Shown here one piece after another: positions 39,777 to 48,395 of a stretch of 64,000 bases of DNA (position 1 is its first letter; every line of letters begins with the position of its first letter). The translations under genes were made by a program, and so were the position numbers. The stretch is from Streptomyces flaveolus. GTDB taxonomy: Bacteria > Actinomycetota > Actinomycetes > Streptomycetales > Streptomycetaceae. The DNA is taken from NCBI RefSeq assembly GCF_014648815.1, contig NZ_BMRV01000003.1, forward strand, positions 248,001-312,000, read 5' to 3'. The notes below the pieces were generated by a model that did no database searches, had not been told where the DNA came from, and saw only the letters and a program-made list of their open reading frames with translations.

Positions 39777-40307
39777 TCACCGATCGGCGGTCAGCACTGC
39801 CGCGAGGCCTTCTCGCAGATCCTTCACGAAGTAGGCGGGGACCTCCAGTGACGGGAAATGGCCTCCGGTCACGGGGGAGTTCCATCGGACGATCTGCCGG
39901 TAGCGCTCCTGCGCCCAGGGCCGCGGGGTCTTCTCGATGTCGCGGGGATACATGCTGATCGCTGATGGAACGTCGACCCGCAGGCCGGGGTCCAGTGAGT
40001 TGTGGCTCTCGTAGTAGATACGGGCCGCTGACGCCCCGGTCCGCGTCAGCCAGTACAGGGTGACGTCGTCGAGAACGCGATCCCGGGAAATCGTCTCGAA
40101 CGGACTGTCCTCGGTGTCCGACCACTCGGCGAACTTGTCGAGGATCCAGGCAAGAAGCCCGACCGGTGAGTCGACGAGCGAGTAGCCGATGGTCTGCGGC
40201 CGGCTCGCCTGCTGCTTCGCGTACGCCGCGCGGTGGCGCCAGAAATCGCGGGTCTCCTCGGTCCACTCGCGCTCGACCGCTGTCAGCCCGTCCGTCGTCC
40301 CCGCCAT
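39777..40307 (-). pseudogene. Epoxide hydrolase, 5'-truncated
   Basis: 176 residues that match the C-terminal part of microsomal-type epoxide hydrolases: QQASRPQTIGYSLVDSPVGL then LAWILDKFAEWSD, TLYWLTRTGASAARIYYESH, and the His-containing TGGHFPSLEVPAYFVKDLR end. The N-terminal EHN domain and the Asp nucleophile are gone; the reading frame runs into the 3' end of the membrane-protein gene at 40283, within which its only ATG (40307) lies. Probably a relic after deletion or insertion, not a functional enzyme. Family length would be about 380-390. Confidence 0.75.
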
Positions 40308-40861
40308 CGGGCGCCCATCACTCCGGCACCGACCAGCGCCACACCCGCGACGACCCCGGCCGCAATCACCCGCCCCACGCCGAACCCCGCCCCGGCCACG
40401 GGAGCCGCCGCGGCAGTCAACACCACCCCGGCCCCGACACAGGCCCCGAGGGCCTCTCCCCACACCCGGGCAGCCCCGCGCCCCCACCTCCACGGCCAGG
40501 TCTCGCTCGCCACCAGGTACGCGACCAGCAGCCCCGCCACCCCGGCCCTCTCCGACCAGGCCGGATCCCCATTCGCCGCGACCACCACCACGCCACACGC
40601 CAGCACCGTCGTCCGGTGCCGCACCAGAGCGTGCGGGAGGCGCAGCGACTCCAGCGACGGCCGCCGGTCCACCGCCGGCGCCGCCCACACCGCGCAGGCG
40701 ACCGCGCAGCCGAACAGCACTGACTCCCGCAGCCCGTCCACCGTCGCCCACGGCCGCCACGCCATCACGACGGCCGCCACCCCGAGCACCCGCACCGGGA
40801 CGGTCCCGAGCCAGTACCCCACGTACTCCCGAAGGCCCACCCGCGCATCGAGCACCGTCAC
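40283..40861 (-). CDS. Membrane protein of the MoxR/DUF58 operon
   Basis: 192-aa hydrophobic protein, last gene of a five-gene overlapping operon. Four to six membrane segments are visible (YWLGTVPVRVLGVAAVVMAW, RESVLFGCAVACAVWAAPAV, TVLACGVVVVAANGD, AGVAGLLVAYLVASETWPW, GALVGAGVMGARWRGRR-like end). No named family is recognised. GTG 40861 overlaps the DUF58 stop (GTGA). Its 3' end overlaps the epoxide-hydrolase relic by 25 bp, which marks an ancient rearrangement junction. Confidence 0.72.
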   Translation of the reverse strand: MTVLDARVGLREYVGYWLGTVPVRVLGVAAVVMAWRPWATVDGLRESVLFGCAVACAVWAAPAVDRRPSLESLRLPHALVRHRTTVLACGVVVVAANGDPAWSERAGVAGLLVAYLVASETWPWRWGRGAARVWGEALGACVGAGVVLTAAAAPVAGAGFGVGRVIAAGVVAGVALVGAGVMGARWRGRRTG

Positions 40862-42198
40862 CGGCCCCGCCCCCGACTCTCGATCCGCCCCGACAGCAAC
40901 GGCGCCAACGCCAGATCCAGCGACTCGCCCACGACGTGCCGCAGTACCGGCACCCCGCTGTCCCGCAGCGCGAACCGCATCGCGTCCCGGTCCGCGTGCC
41001 ACAAGCGCAGCCCCAACTCGCCCGCCGCGTCGCCGGGTTCGACCAGCGGGTCTCCGCTCGGGATCTCCACGACGACCGGCCGGCGTCCCCGCCCCTGGAG
41101 GTCCCGCAGCACCTTCAGCACCCGTGCGTCGCTCAACGGAGTGAACACGTAGACGAGCGCCCCCTCCGGCAGCGCGGGCGGCGGCACCCGCTTCAAGCCG
41201 GGTCCGTCGAAACGCCGGTCCTTGCGGACGTCGAGGACGCTCTCGACGAGGCGGTAGAACGCCGCGTCCCCGGTGCCCGGCGTCAGCCACCGCGTGGTGC
41301 CCCCGGTCGAGACGACCCCCACCCGGTCGTGGGTGCGCAGATAGGCCCGGGCGAGTCCGGCCGCGGCGCGCACCGTCTCGTCCAGGGACGACACCCCGGT
41401 CACCGGGTCGACGACATCCCCGAACGCGTCGAGCAGCATCACCGTGTCGGCGGCCCGCTCGGCCGCGAACCGGTGCAGCTGCACGGCCCCGCGCCGCGTC
41501 GTCGACGGCCAGTGGATCCGCCGCTGCCGCTCACCGGGCACCCACGGCCCCACCCCGACGACCTCGACACCCTCTCCGGCCTGCAACGAAGCATGCTCAC
41601 CGAGACGCTGCGGCAGCCGCACCGGGATCGGCGTGAACCGGGCGTGCGTGGCGAGCGGGAACACGGACACCTCGGCCGCCTCGACCCGCACGGTACGGCG
41701 CACGGTGCCCCCGGCGTCGTACACGTCGAGGTCCACCGGACCGAGCGACCAGCGCCCCCAGCGCAGCGCGGTGTGGCGCAGCGTCACCGAGGACGGGCCG
41801 ATCACGACCTCGTCCAGCCGCAGACCGGGACCGAGCGTGACACCGGGGTCGAGACGGACGGCACCGCCGTCGTGGGCCACCGAGACGCGGACGGTGACGG
41901 TGTCGCCCTCGAAGCAGCGCCTCGGCTCGACGGTCAGCGACGTCTCGATCCGACGGGCGTACGCGCGCGGCAGCGCGAGCGCGAGCAGTACCAGCGGCGC
42001 CGCCGCGAGCGCGAGCAGCCACGCCCGGCCCGTGAGCAGAGCGGCGGACATCGCGACGACGGCGACGGTCAGCAGGCGCAGCGTCCGCTCGCCCGGGCGC
42101 GGCCCGCCGGGCGGCGTGTGCGGCGGCCGCGTCGGCGAGGTGCGCCCCTCCAAGGCGCGGACCACCGCGGGACTCGGCCGCGGCGCCGGCACGGTCAC
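40858..42198 (-). CDS. DUF58-domain protein
   Basis: 446 aa. Two adjacent hydrophobic segments near residues 35-75 (LTVAVVAMSAALLTGRAWLL) anchor a long cytoplasmic or extracellular part. The DUF58 core is GVGPWVPGERQRRIHWPSTT with RAVQLHRF-like continuation, followed by a von Willebrand-A-like domain (VMLLDAFGDV with D-x-x-x-D, and later RVGVVSTGG). These proteins pair with MoxR ATPases in membrane-associated complexes, possibly for metal insertion or assembly. GTG 42198 overlaps the moxR stop. Confidence 0.85.
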   Translation of the reverse strand: MTVPAPRPSPAVVRALEGRTSPTRPPHTPPGGPRPGERTLRLLTVAVVAMSAALLTGRAWLLALAAAPLVLLALALPRAYARRIETSLTVEPRRCFEGDTVTVRVSVAHDGGAVRLDPGVTLGPGLRLDEVVIGPSSVTLRHTALRWGRWSLGPVDLDVYDAGGTVRRTVRVEAAEVSVFPLATHARFTPIPVRLPQRLGEHASLQAGEGVEVVGVGPWVPGERQRRIHWPSTTRRGAVQLHRFAAERAADTVMLLDAFGDVVDPVTGVSSLDETVRAAAGLARAYLRTHDRVGVVSTGGTTRWLTPGTGDAAFYRLVESVLDVRKDRRFDGPGLKRVPPPALPEGALVYVFTPLSDARVLKVLRDLQGRGRRPVVVEIPSGDPLVEPGDAAGELGLRLWHADRDAMRFALRDSGVPVLRHVVGESLDLALAPLLSGRIESRGRGR

Positions 42199-43193
42199 GA
42201 CGTCACGGCGGCCGTACGCCGCGTGGACGGCGTGCCGACGCTGTCGACGATCTCGCGCAGCACGTCGTCCGTGGACACCTCGCGCACCCACAACTCGGGC
42301 CGCAGTGACACCCGGTGGGCCAGCGCGGGCACCGCAAGGTTCTTGATGTCCTCAGGGACGACGTAGTCCCGGCCGTCCAGCACGGCGCGGGCGCGCGCCA
42401 GTTGGACCAGGGCCAGGCCGCCGCGCGGCGAGGCGCCGATGCTGATCTGCGGGTGGTCGCGGGTCGCGCCGACCAGCGCGACGGCGTACTCCAGCAGGTC
42501 GTCGTCGATCTCCACCCGCTCCACGACGGCCCGCCACGCCAGGACGTCGGCCGGCCCCGCGAGCGTGTCGAGCACGGCCTCCGGCGCGGCCCGGTCGATC
42601 CGGGCCCGCAGCATCGCCAGCTCCTCCCGGGCGGCCAGGTAGCCCATCCGCACGCGCAGCTGGAACCGGTCGAGCTGGGCCTCGGGCAGGGAGTAAGTGC
42701 CCTCGTACTCGACCGGGTTGGCGGTCGCGATCACCAGGAACGGATCGGCGAGCGGCCGGGTTTCGCCGTCCACGGTCACCTGCGACTCGGCCATCGCCTC
42801 GAGCAGCGCGGCCTGTGTCTTGGGCGGCGTCCGGTTGATCTCGTCGGCGAGCAGGAGGTGCGTGAAGACGGGACCGGGGTGGAACACCATCTCTCCGGTG
42901 CGCTGGTCGTACAGCGGCGTCCCGGTGACGTCCGACGGCAGCAGGTCGGGCGTGAACTGGATGCGGCGGAAGTCCAGGCCGAGCGTGGTGGCGAAGGACC
43001 GTGCCAGGAGGGTCTTGCCGAGCCCCGGCAGATCCTCGACGAGTACGTGCCCGCCGGCCAGCACGGCGAGCATCACGTGTTCGAGCGCGTCCGCCTTGCC
43101 GACGACGGCGCGGCCGATCTCGCGCAGTACGGCACCGGCCTGCTCGCCGACCTGCCCGGCGGTGCGGGTCCGAGGCGTGGAGGGACTCGTCAC
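42195..43193 (-). CDS. MoxR-family AAA+ ATPase
   Basis: 332-aa cytoplasmic ATPase with Walker A at EDLPGLGKTLLARSF, Walker B at LLLADEINRTPPKTQAALLE, and the sensor region FLVIATANPVEYEGTYSLPE. The MoxR-specific RRIQFTPDLLPSDVTGTPLY stretch is present. By family it acts as a chaperone-like partner of a DUF58/VWA protein, whose gene follows with a GTGA overlap. It starts at GTG 43193, itself overlapping the preceding membrane-protein stop. Confidence 0.93.
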   Translation of the reverse strand: MTSPSTPRTRTAGQVGEQAGAVLREIGRAVVGKADALEHVMLAVLAGGHVLVEDLPGLGKTLLARSFATTLGLDFRRIQFTPDLLPSDVTGTPLYDQRTGEMVFHPGPVFTHLLLADEINRTPPKTQAALLEAMAESQVTVDGETRPLADPFLVIATANPVEYEGTYSLPEAQLDRFQLRVRMGYLAAREELAMLRARIDRAAPEAVLDTLAGPADVLAWRAVVERVEIDDDLLEYAVALVGATRDHPQISIGASPRGGLALVQLARARAVLDGRDYVVPEDIKNLAVPALAHRVSLRPELWVREVSTDDVLREIVDSVGTPSTRRTAAVTS

Positions 43194-43765
43194 GTCGCAT
43201 CTTCCTTACGCATACGGGGGGTACGGGTGCGGGGTGCGCCGAGTGCTTCGAGCCGGTCGACGAGGCGGCGCAGCACGTCGACGGGAACGTCACCGTCGGG
43301 TCCGGTCCGGGGCGGCTCGGGCCCCAGCCACGGCCACAGTTCGGGCCCGATCAGCTCGGCGGCGCGCTCCGGCTGCAGCTCGAGCGAGACATGGTGGTGC
43401 TCGGCGAGCGCGGCGGCGTACAGGCGGCGCAGGTCGGGCCGGAGCACCGCGCGGTAGTAGAGAGCGCCGTCGGGCCCCGTGGCGGTGTGGATGTTCCGTC
43501 GCCACTCGCCCATCCCCGGCGCCCGTGTCCGCAACAGTCGTACCTCGTCCCGCCGTCCGGGATCGAAGGCGCCCGCCCCGGCGACGTAACGGGCGACCAC
43601 CAGCGCCGCGACGACGAGCACGGCCACGACGGCGCCGGCCGCCTCGGGTCCGTCGAGCAGCAGGACGAGCAGGACACCCGATCCGGCGACCGCCCCGCCG
43701 AGCAGCCCGAGCCGGCGCAGCGGGAGCAGCTCCGGCCCCGGAGTCCGGTCGGCGGCCCGGTTCAC
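43190..43765 (-). CDS. Membrane protein of the MoxR/DUF58 operon (191 aa)
   Basis: Two hydrophobic segments (LGGAVAGSGVLLVLLLD, GAVVAVLVVAALVVARYVAG) are followed by a cytoplasmic or exported tail RTRAPGMGEWRRNIHTATGP with ALYYRAVLRPDLRRLYAAAL and a conserved GPELWPWLGP. It is typical of the small protein encoded between DUF4129 and MoxR genes in actinomycetes. GTG 43765 overlaps the DUF4129 stop (GTGA). Function unknown; inferred to be part of the same complex. Confidence 0.78.
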   Translation of the reverse strand: MNRAADRTPGPELLPLRRLGLLGGAVAGSGVLLVLLLDGPEAAGAVVAVLVVAALVVARYVAGAGAFDPGRRDEVRLLRTRAPGMGEWRRNIHTATGPDGALYYRAVLRPDLRRLYAAALAEHHHVSLELQPERAAELIGPELWPWLGPEPPRTGPDGDVPVDVLRRLVDRLEALGAPRTRTPRMRKEDAT

Positions 43766-44700
43766 CGCGCGGTCTCCCGGTCCTGGAGCAGCGAGGCGAT
43801 GTCTTCCAGGGCCTCGGCGGCGGCCTCGCGGTGCGGGGTGCCCATCGGGTGGGAGGAGTAGCGGGCCTCTCGGAACAGCGCGGTGAGACGCGGCGCGGCC
43901 GGGCTCGGGGCGAGGCCCGCGGCGGCGGCGCGGGTGAGCAGGTCGGCGGGGCTGTCGGAGGCGTGCCGCTGCACGCCGGACGCGACGAGGGCGTCCTCCA
44001 TCGCGGCATAGCAGGCGATGACGGCCGCCCGGGCGTCACCGGCGTCGGCCAGAGCGCGCCGGCCCGAGCGCACGGCGGACAGGAGCAGACGCGCGTCGTC
44101 GTCCTGGGTGGGACCACCCGACGGGCTGGGGCGCGGCGGCACCGTCAGCCCGAACCGTCGCAGCCGCCGCACGACGGCCACCGTGACGACCACGACGATG
44201 AGTACGGCCAGCAGACCGAGCACGAGGTACAGCGGCAGGGTCAAGGCGTCCCCCGAACCCGTGTCGGGTGTCGACCTGTCGCGGGCCGGCGGCAGGGAGG
44301 GGGGCGACACGGGGGAGGGCTGGACGTCCACCGGGGTGGGCGGTGTGCTGTCGTGCGCGAACCGGTGCAGTACGAGGGCAAGGACGCCGATGACGACCGG
44401 CCCGGCGAGCAGCAGCGGCACGGCGACCTCGCGCAGGCGCTCCTCGCCCGGCGGCAGCGCGGTGCGGTCGGCGCCGATCCGGGGGCGAAGGCGCTCGGCG
44501 ACGCGCATGACCCCCACCGTCCAGGCGACGGACAGCCCGATCGCGACGATGCCCCAGTGGCCGAGCGGCCCCTTGCCGGAGTGCAGCAGACCCTCGGCGG
44601 GCCGCAGCACGAGCGCGGCGACGGTCAGCGCCCCGACGACCCCGGCGGCGACCACCGCCCCGGGCACCGCCCGGCGCCCCTCCCGCTCCCCCTGCTTCAT
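43762..44700 (-). CDS. DUF4129-domain membrane protein
   Basis: 312 aa, first gene of the operon. Four hydrophobic segments (AVVAAGVVGALTVAALVL, WGIVAIGLSVAWTVGVM, VAVPLLLAGPVVIGVLALVL, LPLYLVLGLLAVLIVVVVTV) precede the DUF4129 C-terminus, recognised by AVIACYAAMEDALVASGVQR, SPADLLTRAAAAGLAP and LTALFREARYSSHPM. DUF4129 proteins are routinely grouped with MoxR/DUF58; a cell-envelope role is proposed. The ATG at 44700 has no strong ribosome site. All five genes from here to 40283 overlap by four bases, so they are one transcript. Confidence 0.82.
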   Translation of the reverse strand: MKQGEREGRRAVPGAVVAAGVVGALTVAALVLRPAEGLLHSGKGPLGHWGIVAIGLSVAWTVGVMRVAERLRPRIGADRTALPPGEERLREVAVPLLLAGPVVIGVLALVLHRFAHDSTPPTPVDVQPSPVSPPSLPPARDRSTPDTGSGDALTLPLYLVLGLLAVLIVVVVTVAVVRRLRRFGLTVPPRPSPSGGPTQDDDARLLLSAVRSGRRALADAGDARAAVIACYAAMEDALVASGVQRHASDSPADLLTRAAAAGLAPSPAAPRLTALFREARYSSHPMGTPHREAAAEALEDIASLLQDRETAR

Positions 44701-44889
44701 GCATTCCCCCGCTGAAGCCTGCCCCCGAACGTCAGTTCACCGTATCCTGGCACATCCCGACGGACCCACCCCAGGGCACGGCTCGGCCGAGGCTCCCGTC
44801 AGCTGGTGGGGCGTTGTGCCGCCCGCGAGCGCCTGTGCGCCCCGCAAGCCCACTGCCGAACACGGGCCGCGCGCCGCACGGTCGTACGC

Positions 44890-45114
44890 ATGGGGGCTAC
44901 CGGGCAAGGGGAGTGCGTGGGCCGCGGGGACGGCAGCGGATGCCCGTACGGGGCAGTACTGACAGTCGACACGGGTGTGGAGTACCGCTGCGACGACTGC
45001 CGGCACCACTGGGAGCTGGACGAGACGGAGCCGGACCGGCGGGCGGGGGAGGACGACGCACTGACCCGGCCCATCGGTGACCCCGGCGAGGCAGGCCACG
45101 GCGCCGCGGCGTAG
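44890..45114 (+). CDS. Possible small Cys-rich protein
   Basis: 74 residues: GSGCPYGAVLTVDTGVEYRC followed by DDCRHHWELDE, giving a C-x-P...C-x2-C-x2-H arrangement like a short zinc ribbon, then an acidic Asp/Glu tail. Streptomyces carry many such tiny Cys proteins. No ribosome site is evident upstream of the ATG. It stands alone between the DUF4129 and RibD-like genes; the gap 45115-45313 downstream is empty. Confidence 0.45.
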   Translation: MGATGQGECVGRGDGSGCPYGAVLTVDTGVEYRCDDCRHHWELDETEPDRRAGEDDALTRPIGDPGEAGHGAAA

Positions 45115-45313
45115 TCACCGGTCTTCCGGGCGTCCGGTCGCCCTGACAGCGGCGACCACTGACCACGTGCTGTGCGGGTGATCGTGGCTGACTGCCGTGG
45201 CAGGAGCGATGAGTTCCGGCAGAGCGCCGGGTCTATGGGTGTGACGGTCGCCGAAGCCCGCCCGAAGACGATCGCCCGTCCCTCACCGATCTTTCGCATC
45301 CAAGGAGCACGAC

Positions 45314-45889
45314 ATGACCGCGACCTACACCTTCGACGTCTTCTCCAGCCTCGACGGCTACGGCGCCGCCAGTGCCAACTGGACCGGCTACTGGGGCAAA
45401 CAGGGCCCCGAACTGCTCGACCACCGCCTCGCCCTGTACGACACGGATCAGCGGATGGTGTTCGGGGCCAACACCTACCGGCTGTTTGCACGGATGCTGG
45501 CCGAGAGCACCGAAGAGTCCGACGTCCGTGACCCCTGGGTCACCCGGATGAGGAGCCTGCCGGCCACCGTGATCTCGACGACGCTGGAAGGCCCCCTCGA
45601 CTGGCCGGACGCGACCGTCGTGAGCGGAGACGCCGTCGACGTCGTCGCCCGGCTCAAGAAGGAGTCCGACGTACCCTTGCGCTCGCACGGCAGCCTGTCG
45701 ATGAACCGCGCGCTGATGGCCGCCGGCCTGGTCGACCGCTTGCAGGTGACGCTCTACCCCGTCATCACCGGTCAGACCGGGCTGGACCCGATCTTCCAGG
45801 ATGCGGCCGACTTCGACCTGGAGCTGATCGAGCACCGGACGCTGGACGGCCACATCCAGGAGCTCACCTACCGGCCCACCCTTCACTGA
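45314..45889 (+). CDS. Dihydrofolate-reductase-like protein (RibD C-terminal family)
   Basis: 191 aa of the RibD-C/DHFR-like fold: DVFSSLDGYGAASANWTGYW at the start, MVFGANTYRLFARMLAES, VISTTLEGPLDWPDATVVSG, and SHGSLSMNRALMAAGLVDRL followed by VTLYPVITGQTG. Many stand-alone members in Streptomyces are annotated as dihydrofolate reductase family, but few have measured activity. AAGGAG lies six bases before the ATG. Confidence 0.88.
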   Translation: MTATYTFDVFSSLDGYGAASANWTGYWGKQGPELLDHRLALYDTDQRMVFGANTYRLFARMLAESTEESDVRDPWVTRMRSLPATVISTTLEGPLDWPDATVVSGDAVDVVARLKKESDVPLRSHGSLSMNRALMAAGLVDRLQVTLYPVITGQTGLDPIFQDAADFDLELIEHRTLDGHIQELTYRPTLH

Positions 45890-45966
45890 CGGAGCTCACC
45901 CGCAGCGGAGTCGCGGTGCGGCGGGAAGCGTGCTGTGCTGGGAGGGGTACGCAGGGGAGTTCACCG

Positions 45967-46803
45967 ATGGGTCGTCTCCGGGCTTCCGTTCTCGTCTCCG
46001 CCCGGTCACCCGCACCGACCGGAGCGCGAGGGGGGCTGCTGCCGACGCGGGATCTCGCGGTCGCGTGGTTGCTGGTCGTCCTGATCGCCGTACCAGCCTG
46101 GATACTCACCGTCGGGCAGGCCCGGGACATGGGGGTCGAGCCCGGCACGATGGGGATGGCACTCCCGCTGTTCCTGTTGCTCTGGGTGACGATGATGGCG
46201 GCCATGATGCTGCCGTCCATGGCGCCGGTGGCCCTCACCTGGGCGCGGGGGATCGGGCGGCGCTCGTCCGGGTGGAGCCGGGCGGGGCGCACGCTGGAGT
46301 TCACGGGCGGGTATCTGCTGGTGTGGACGGCGTTCGGGCTGCTCGCCTACGCGGCACTGGCCTTCACCGGGGACCTGGTGGACGATCATCCGGCCGCGGG
46401 GCGCTGGATCGGCTCGGTGGCCTTCCTGCTGGCGGGCCTCTACCAGCTGGGGCCCCTCAAGAACGTCTGTCTGCGGCACTGCCGCGACCCCATGAGCCAG
46501 CTGGTGCGCTACGCCGGGTTCCGGCAGCCGGCCCGCGATCTACGGGTGGGCCTTCACCACGGCGGTTACTGCGTGGGCTGCTGCGCCGGGCTGATGGTCG
46601 TCCTCGTGCCGCTCGGGGTGATGAACGTGGCGGCGATGGCCGGCCTGGCGGTGCTGGTCTTCGTGGAGAAGCTCTGGTCACGGGGGCCGCTGCTCGCCGG
46701 AGCAGTCGGCGTCGCCCTCCTCGTCCTCGCCGTACTGGCGCCGTTCCAGGACTGGCTGCTGCCGGGGCTGCAGGAACCGGCTCCTTCGATGGACGGCATG
46801 TGA
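45967..46803 (+). CDS. DUF2182 metal-binding membrane protein
   Basis: 278-aa polytopic protein of the DUF2182 (predicted metal-binding membrane protein) family. The hallmark MMAAMMLPSMAPVALTWARG and the motif LHHGGYCVGCCAGLMVVLVP are intact; the Met- and Cys-rich pattern suggests copper or another soft metal. Hydrophobic segments include LLVVLIAVPAWILTVGQA and VGVALLVLAVLAPFQDWLLP. GGGGAG lies seven bases before ATG 45967; in-frame codons back to 45916 lack a ribosome site. The DUF1326 gene follows 114 bp downstream, the usual partner. Confidence 0.88.
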   Translation: MGRLRASVLVSARSPAPTGARGGLLPTRDLAVAWLLVVLIAVPAWILTVGQARDMGVEPGTMGMALPLFLLLWVTMMAAMMLPSMAPVALTWARGIGRRSSGWSRAGRTLEFTGGYLLVWTAFGLLAYAALAFTGDLVDDHPAAGRWIGSVAFLLAGLYQLGPLKNVCLRHCRDPMSQLVRYAGFRQPARDLRVGLHHGGYCVGCCAGLMVVLVPLGVMNVAAMAGLAVLVFVEKLWSRGPLLAGAVGVALLVLAVLAPFQDWLLPGLQEPAPSMDGM

Positions 46804-46917
46804 ACATGTGCGGCAAGCTGGAGGAGAGAGGCCGCCTCGCGATCCGCGTGCGGGCTCGGGACGTGCGGTCTCGCCACTCCGAAGGAGCTCCCTCGGGCTC
46901 GACGGGAGGCAAGCGAG

Positions 46918-47574
46918 ATGACGGAACAAGTCACCACCGGGACCCGCTGGCATCTGGCCGGCGACTGGTTCGACGTGTGCAAATGCGCCATACCGTGCCC
47001 CTGCACGTTCGCTCAGCCCCCGACCTACGGTGACTGCGAAGGCGTGCTGGTCTGGCACATCCGCGAGGGCAACTACGGCGACGTACGGCTCGACGATCTC
47101 AACGTCCTGATGCTGGGCGCCTTCACGGGCAACGTGTGGGCCGGCGAGCACAGTGACGCGTACGCCGCGGTCTTCCTCGACGAACGCGCCGACGAGCGGC
47201 AGCGCGCCGCGCTCGGGACCGTCTTCGGAGGTGAGGCGGGCGGCTGGCCGGCGCGGTTCGGGGAGATGCTCGGGCCCGAGATGCGCGGCATGGACATCGC
47301 GCCGATCCGGGTGGAGATCGACGAGGACCTGGCCACCTGGCGCGCCGAGATTCCGGGGCGGGTCACGGCCATCGCCGAGGCGCTCACCGGCCCGACGACC
47401 CCGGAAGGCGCCCGCGTCCAGGTCCACAACGCCCCGGGCGCCGAGGTCGGACCGGGCCAGGTCGCCACCTGGGGCCGGGCCACCACCGACCGCGCCGACG
47501 CGTTCGGCTTCTCCTGGGAACGCTCGGGAAAGTCGAGCAAGTACTTCCCGTTCGACTGGACGGGACCCGAATGA
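46918..47574 (+). CDS. DUF1326 protein, partner of DUF2182
   Basis: 218 aa. Near the start WFDVCKCAIPCPCTFAQPP gives a C-x-C-x3-C-x-C cluster, the diagnostic feature of DUF1326, likely a metal or redox site. Later stretches are DCEGVLVWHIREGNYGDV, MLGAFTGNVWAG, and VHNAPGAEVGPGQVATWGRA. No signal peptide is seen, so it is probably cytoplasmic. It is regularly encoded beside DUF2182 membrane proteins, and a joint role in metal handling is the common inference. Ribosome site GGAGGC lies ten bases before ATG 46918. Confidence 0.87.
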   Translation: MTEQVTTGTRWHLAGDWFDVCKCAIPCPCTFAQPPTYGDCEGVLVWHIREGNYGDVRLDDLNVLMLGAFTGNVWAGEHSDAYAAVFLDERADERQRAALGTVFGGEAGGWPARFGEMLGPEMRGMDIAPIRVEIDEDLATWRAEIPGRVTAIAEALTGPTTPEGARVQVHNAPGAEVGPGQVATWGRATTDRADAFGFSWERSGKSSKYFPFDWTGPE

Positions 47575-47635
47575 GAGCGGGGATCGAGAACAGCGCAGGG
47601 CCAAGCGTGCCGGGTCAGGAACCGGTCCGAGACTG

Positions 47636-48262
47636 TCAGTCGGTGGCCGCCCCGGATGCGCCGCGGGGGGAACCGCAGCGATCCACGATCCCCTCGACGA
47701 TTCTCATCAGGCGGTCCCCCGCCTGATCGATGCTTCCGTTCTGCGTGCTGACCTGCGCGCCTTCGAGCACGAAGGTGATCTCGGCCGCGGCCTGCTCGGG
47801 GTCGGGCAGCCCGGCCTCGGCGCACATGCCGACCAGCCTGCGGGTCTGGTGGGCCTTGTGCTTCTCGATCACTTGCCGTGCGGGATGGGAGCGGTCGGGC
47901 AGTTCGGCGAGCGTGGTGATGAACGGGCAGCCTCGGTGCGAGACGGCCGGCAGTCCGTCGGCGATGAAGCGGGCCAGGCCCAGGATCTGCTCCCTGGGCT
48001 GACCGGGGTGTTCGGTCTGGACCCGGTCGAACGCCGCCTGGTAGTCGGCGGAGACGATCCGCATCCACTCCGCGACCAGTGCGTCCTTGGTTTCGAAGTG
48101 CCGGTAGACCGCCATCTTGGTCGTCTCGGCCCGCTCCGCGATCGCCTGGACGCTCACGCGCCGGATCCCCTCGCTCTGGAAGAGCTCTTCCGCCGCGTCG
48201 AGGATGCGCTCACGAGGCGGCAGTTTCGCCACCCTGCTCGGCCTTCCGGCGGTCGATGCCAT
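47636..48262 (-). CDS. TetR-family regulator of the amidase
   Basis: 208 aa with the TetR N-terminal helix-turn-helix: ERILDAAEELFQSEGIRRVS then VQAIAERAETTKMAVYRHFE. It is divergent from the amidase gene, and two palindromes between them (48338-48353 and 48360-48371) are likely its operators. The C-terminus contains CPFITTLAELPDRSHPARQV, so a small-molecule pocket is expected. It is convergent with the DUF1326 gene with 61 bp between. Confidence 0.9.
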   Translation of the reverse strand: MASTAGRPSRVAKLPPRERILDAAEELFQSEGIRRVSVQAIAERAETTKMAVYRHFETKDALVAEWMRIVSADYQAAFDRVQTEHPGQPREQILGLARFIADGLPAVSHRGCPFITTLAELPDRSHPARQVIEKHKAHQTRRLVGMCAEAGLPDPEQAAAEITFVLEGAQVSTQNGSIDQAGDRLMRIVEGIVDRCGSPRGASGAATD

Positions 48263-48337
48263 GACTGCTCCGTGACGTCCGGTCGGGGGGTGGGGCCCCT
48301 GCCTCCACTACTGACACGGTACCAGCTCGTCCCGTGC

Positions 48338-48371
48338 GATACCGTTGAGTATCATCCGGTACTGATCAGTA
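48338..48371. promoter_or_regulatory. Two tandem TetR-type operators before amidase gene
   Basis: GATAC-N6-GTATC (48338-48353) and the perfect 12-bp palindrome TACTGATCAGTA (48360-48371) have centres 20 bp apart, about two helical turns. They lie 25 to 58 bp upstream of the amidase start and overlap its likely promoter, so repression is expected. Confidence 0.6.
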
Positions 48372-48395
48372 TCGCTCGTTGCGCTGGGAGTGAGA

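Noticed and set aside
40189..42366. Plus-strand ORF of about 725 codons opposite the DUF58 gene
   Set aside because: Shadow frame with Pro/Arg/His bias and no family signal.
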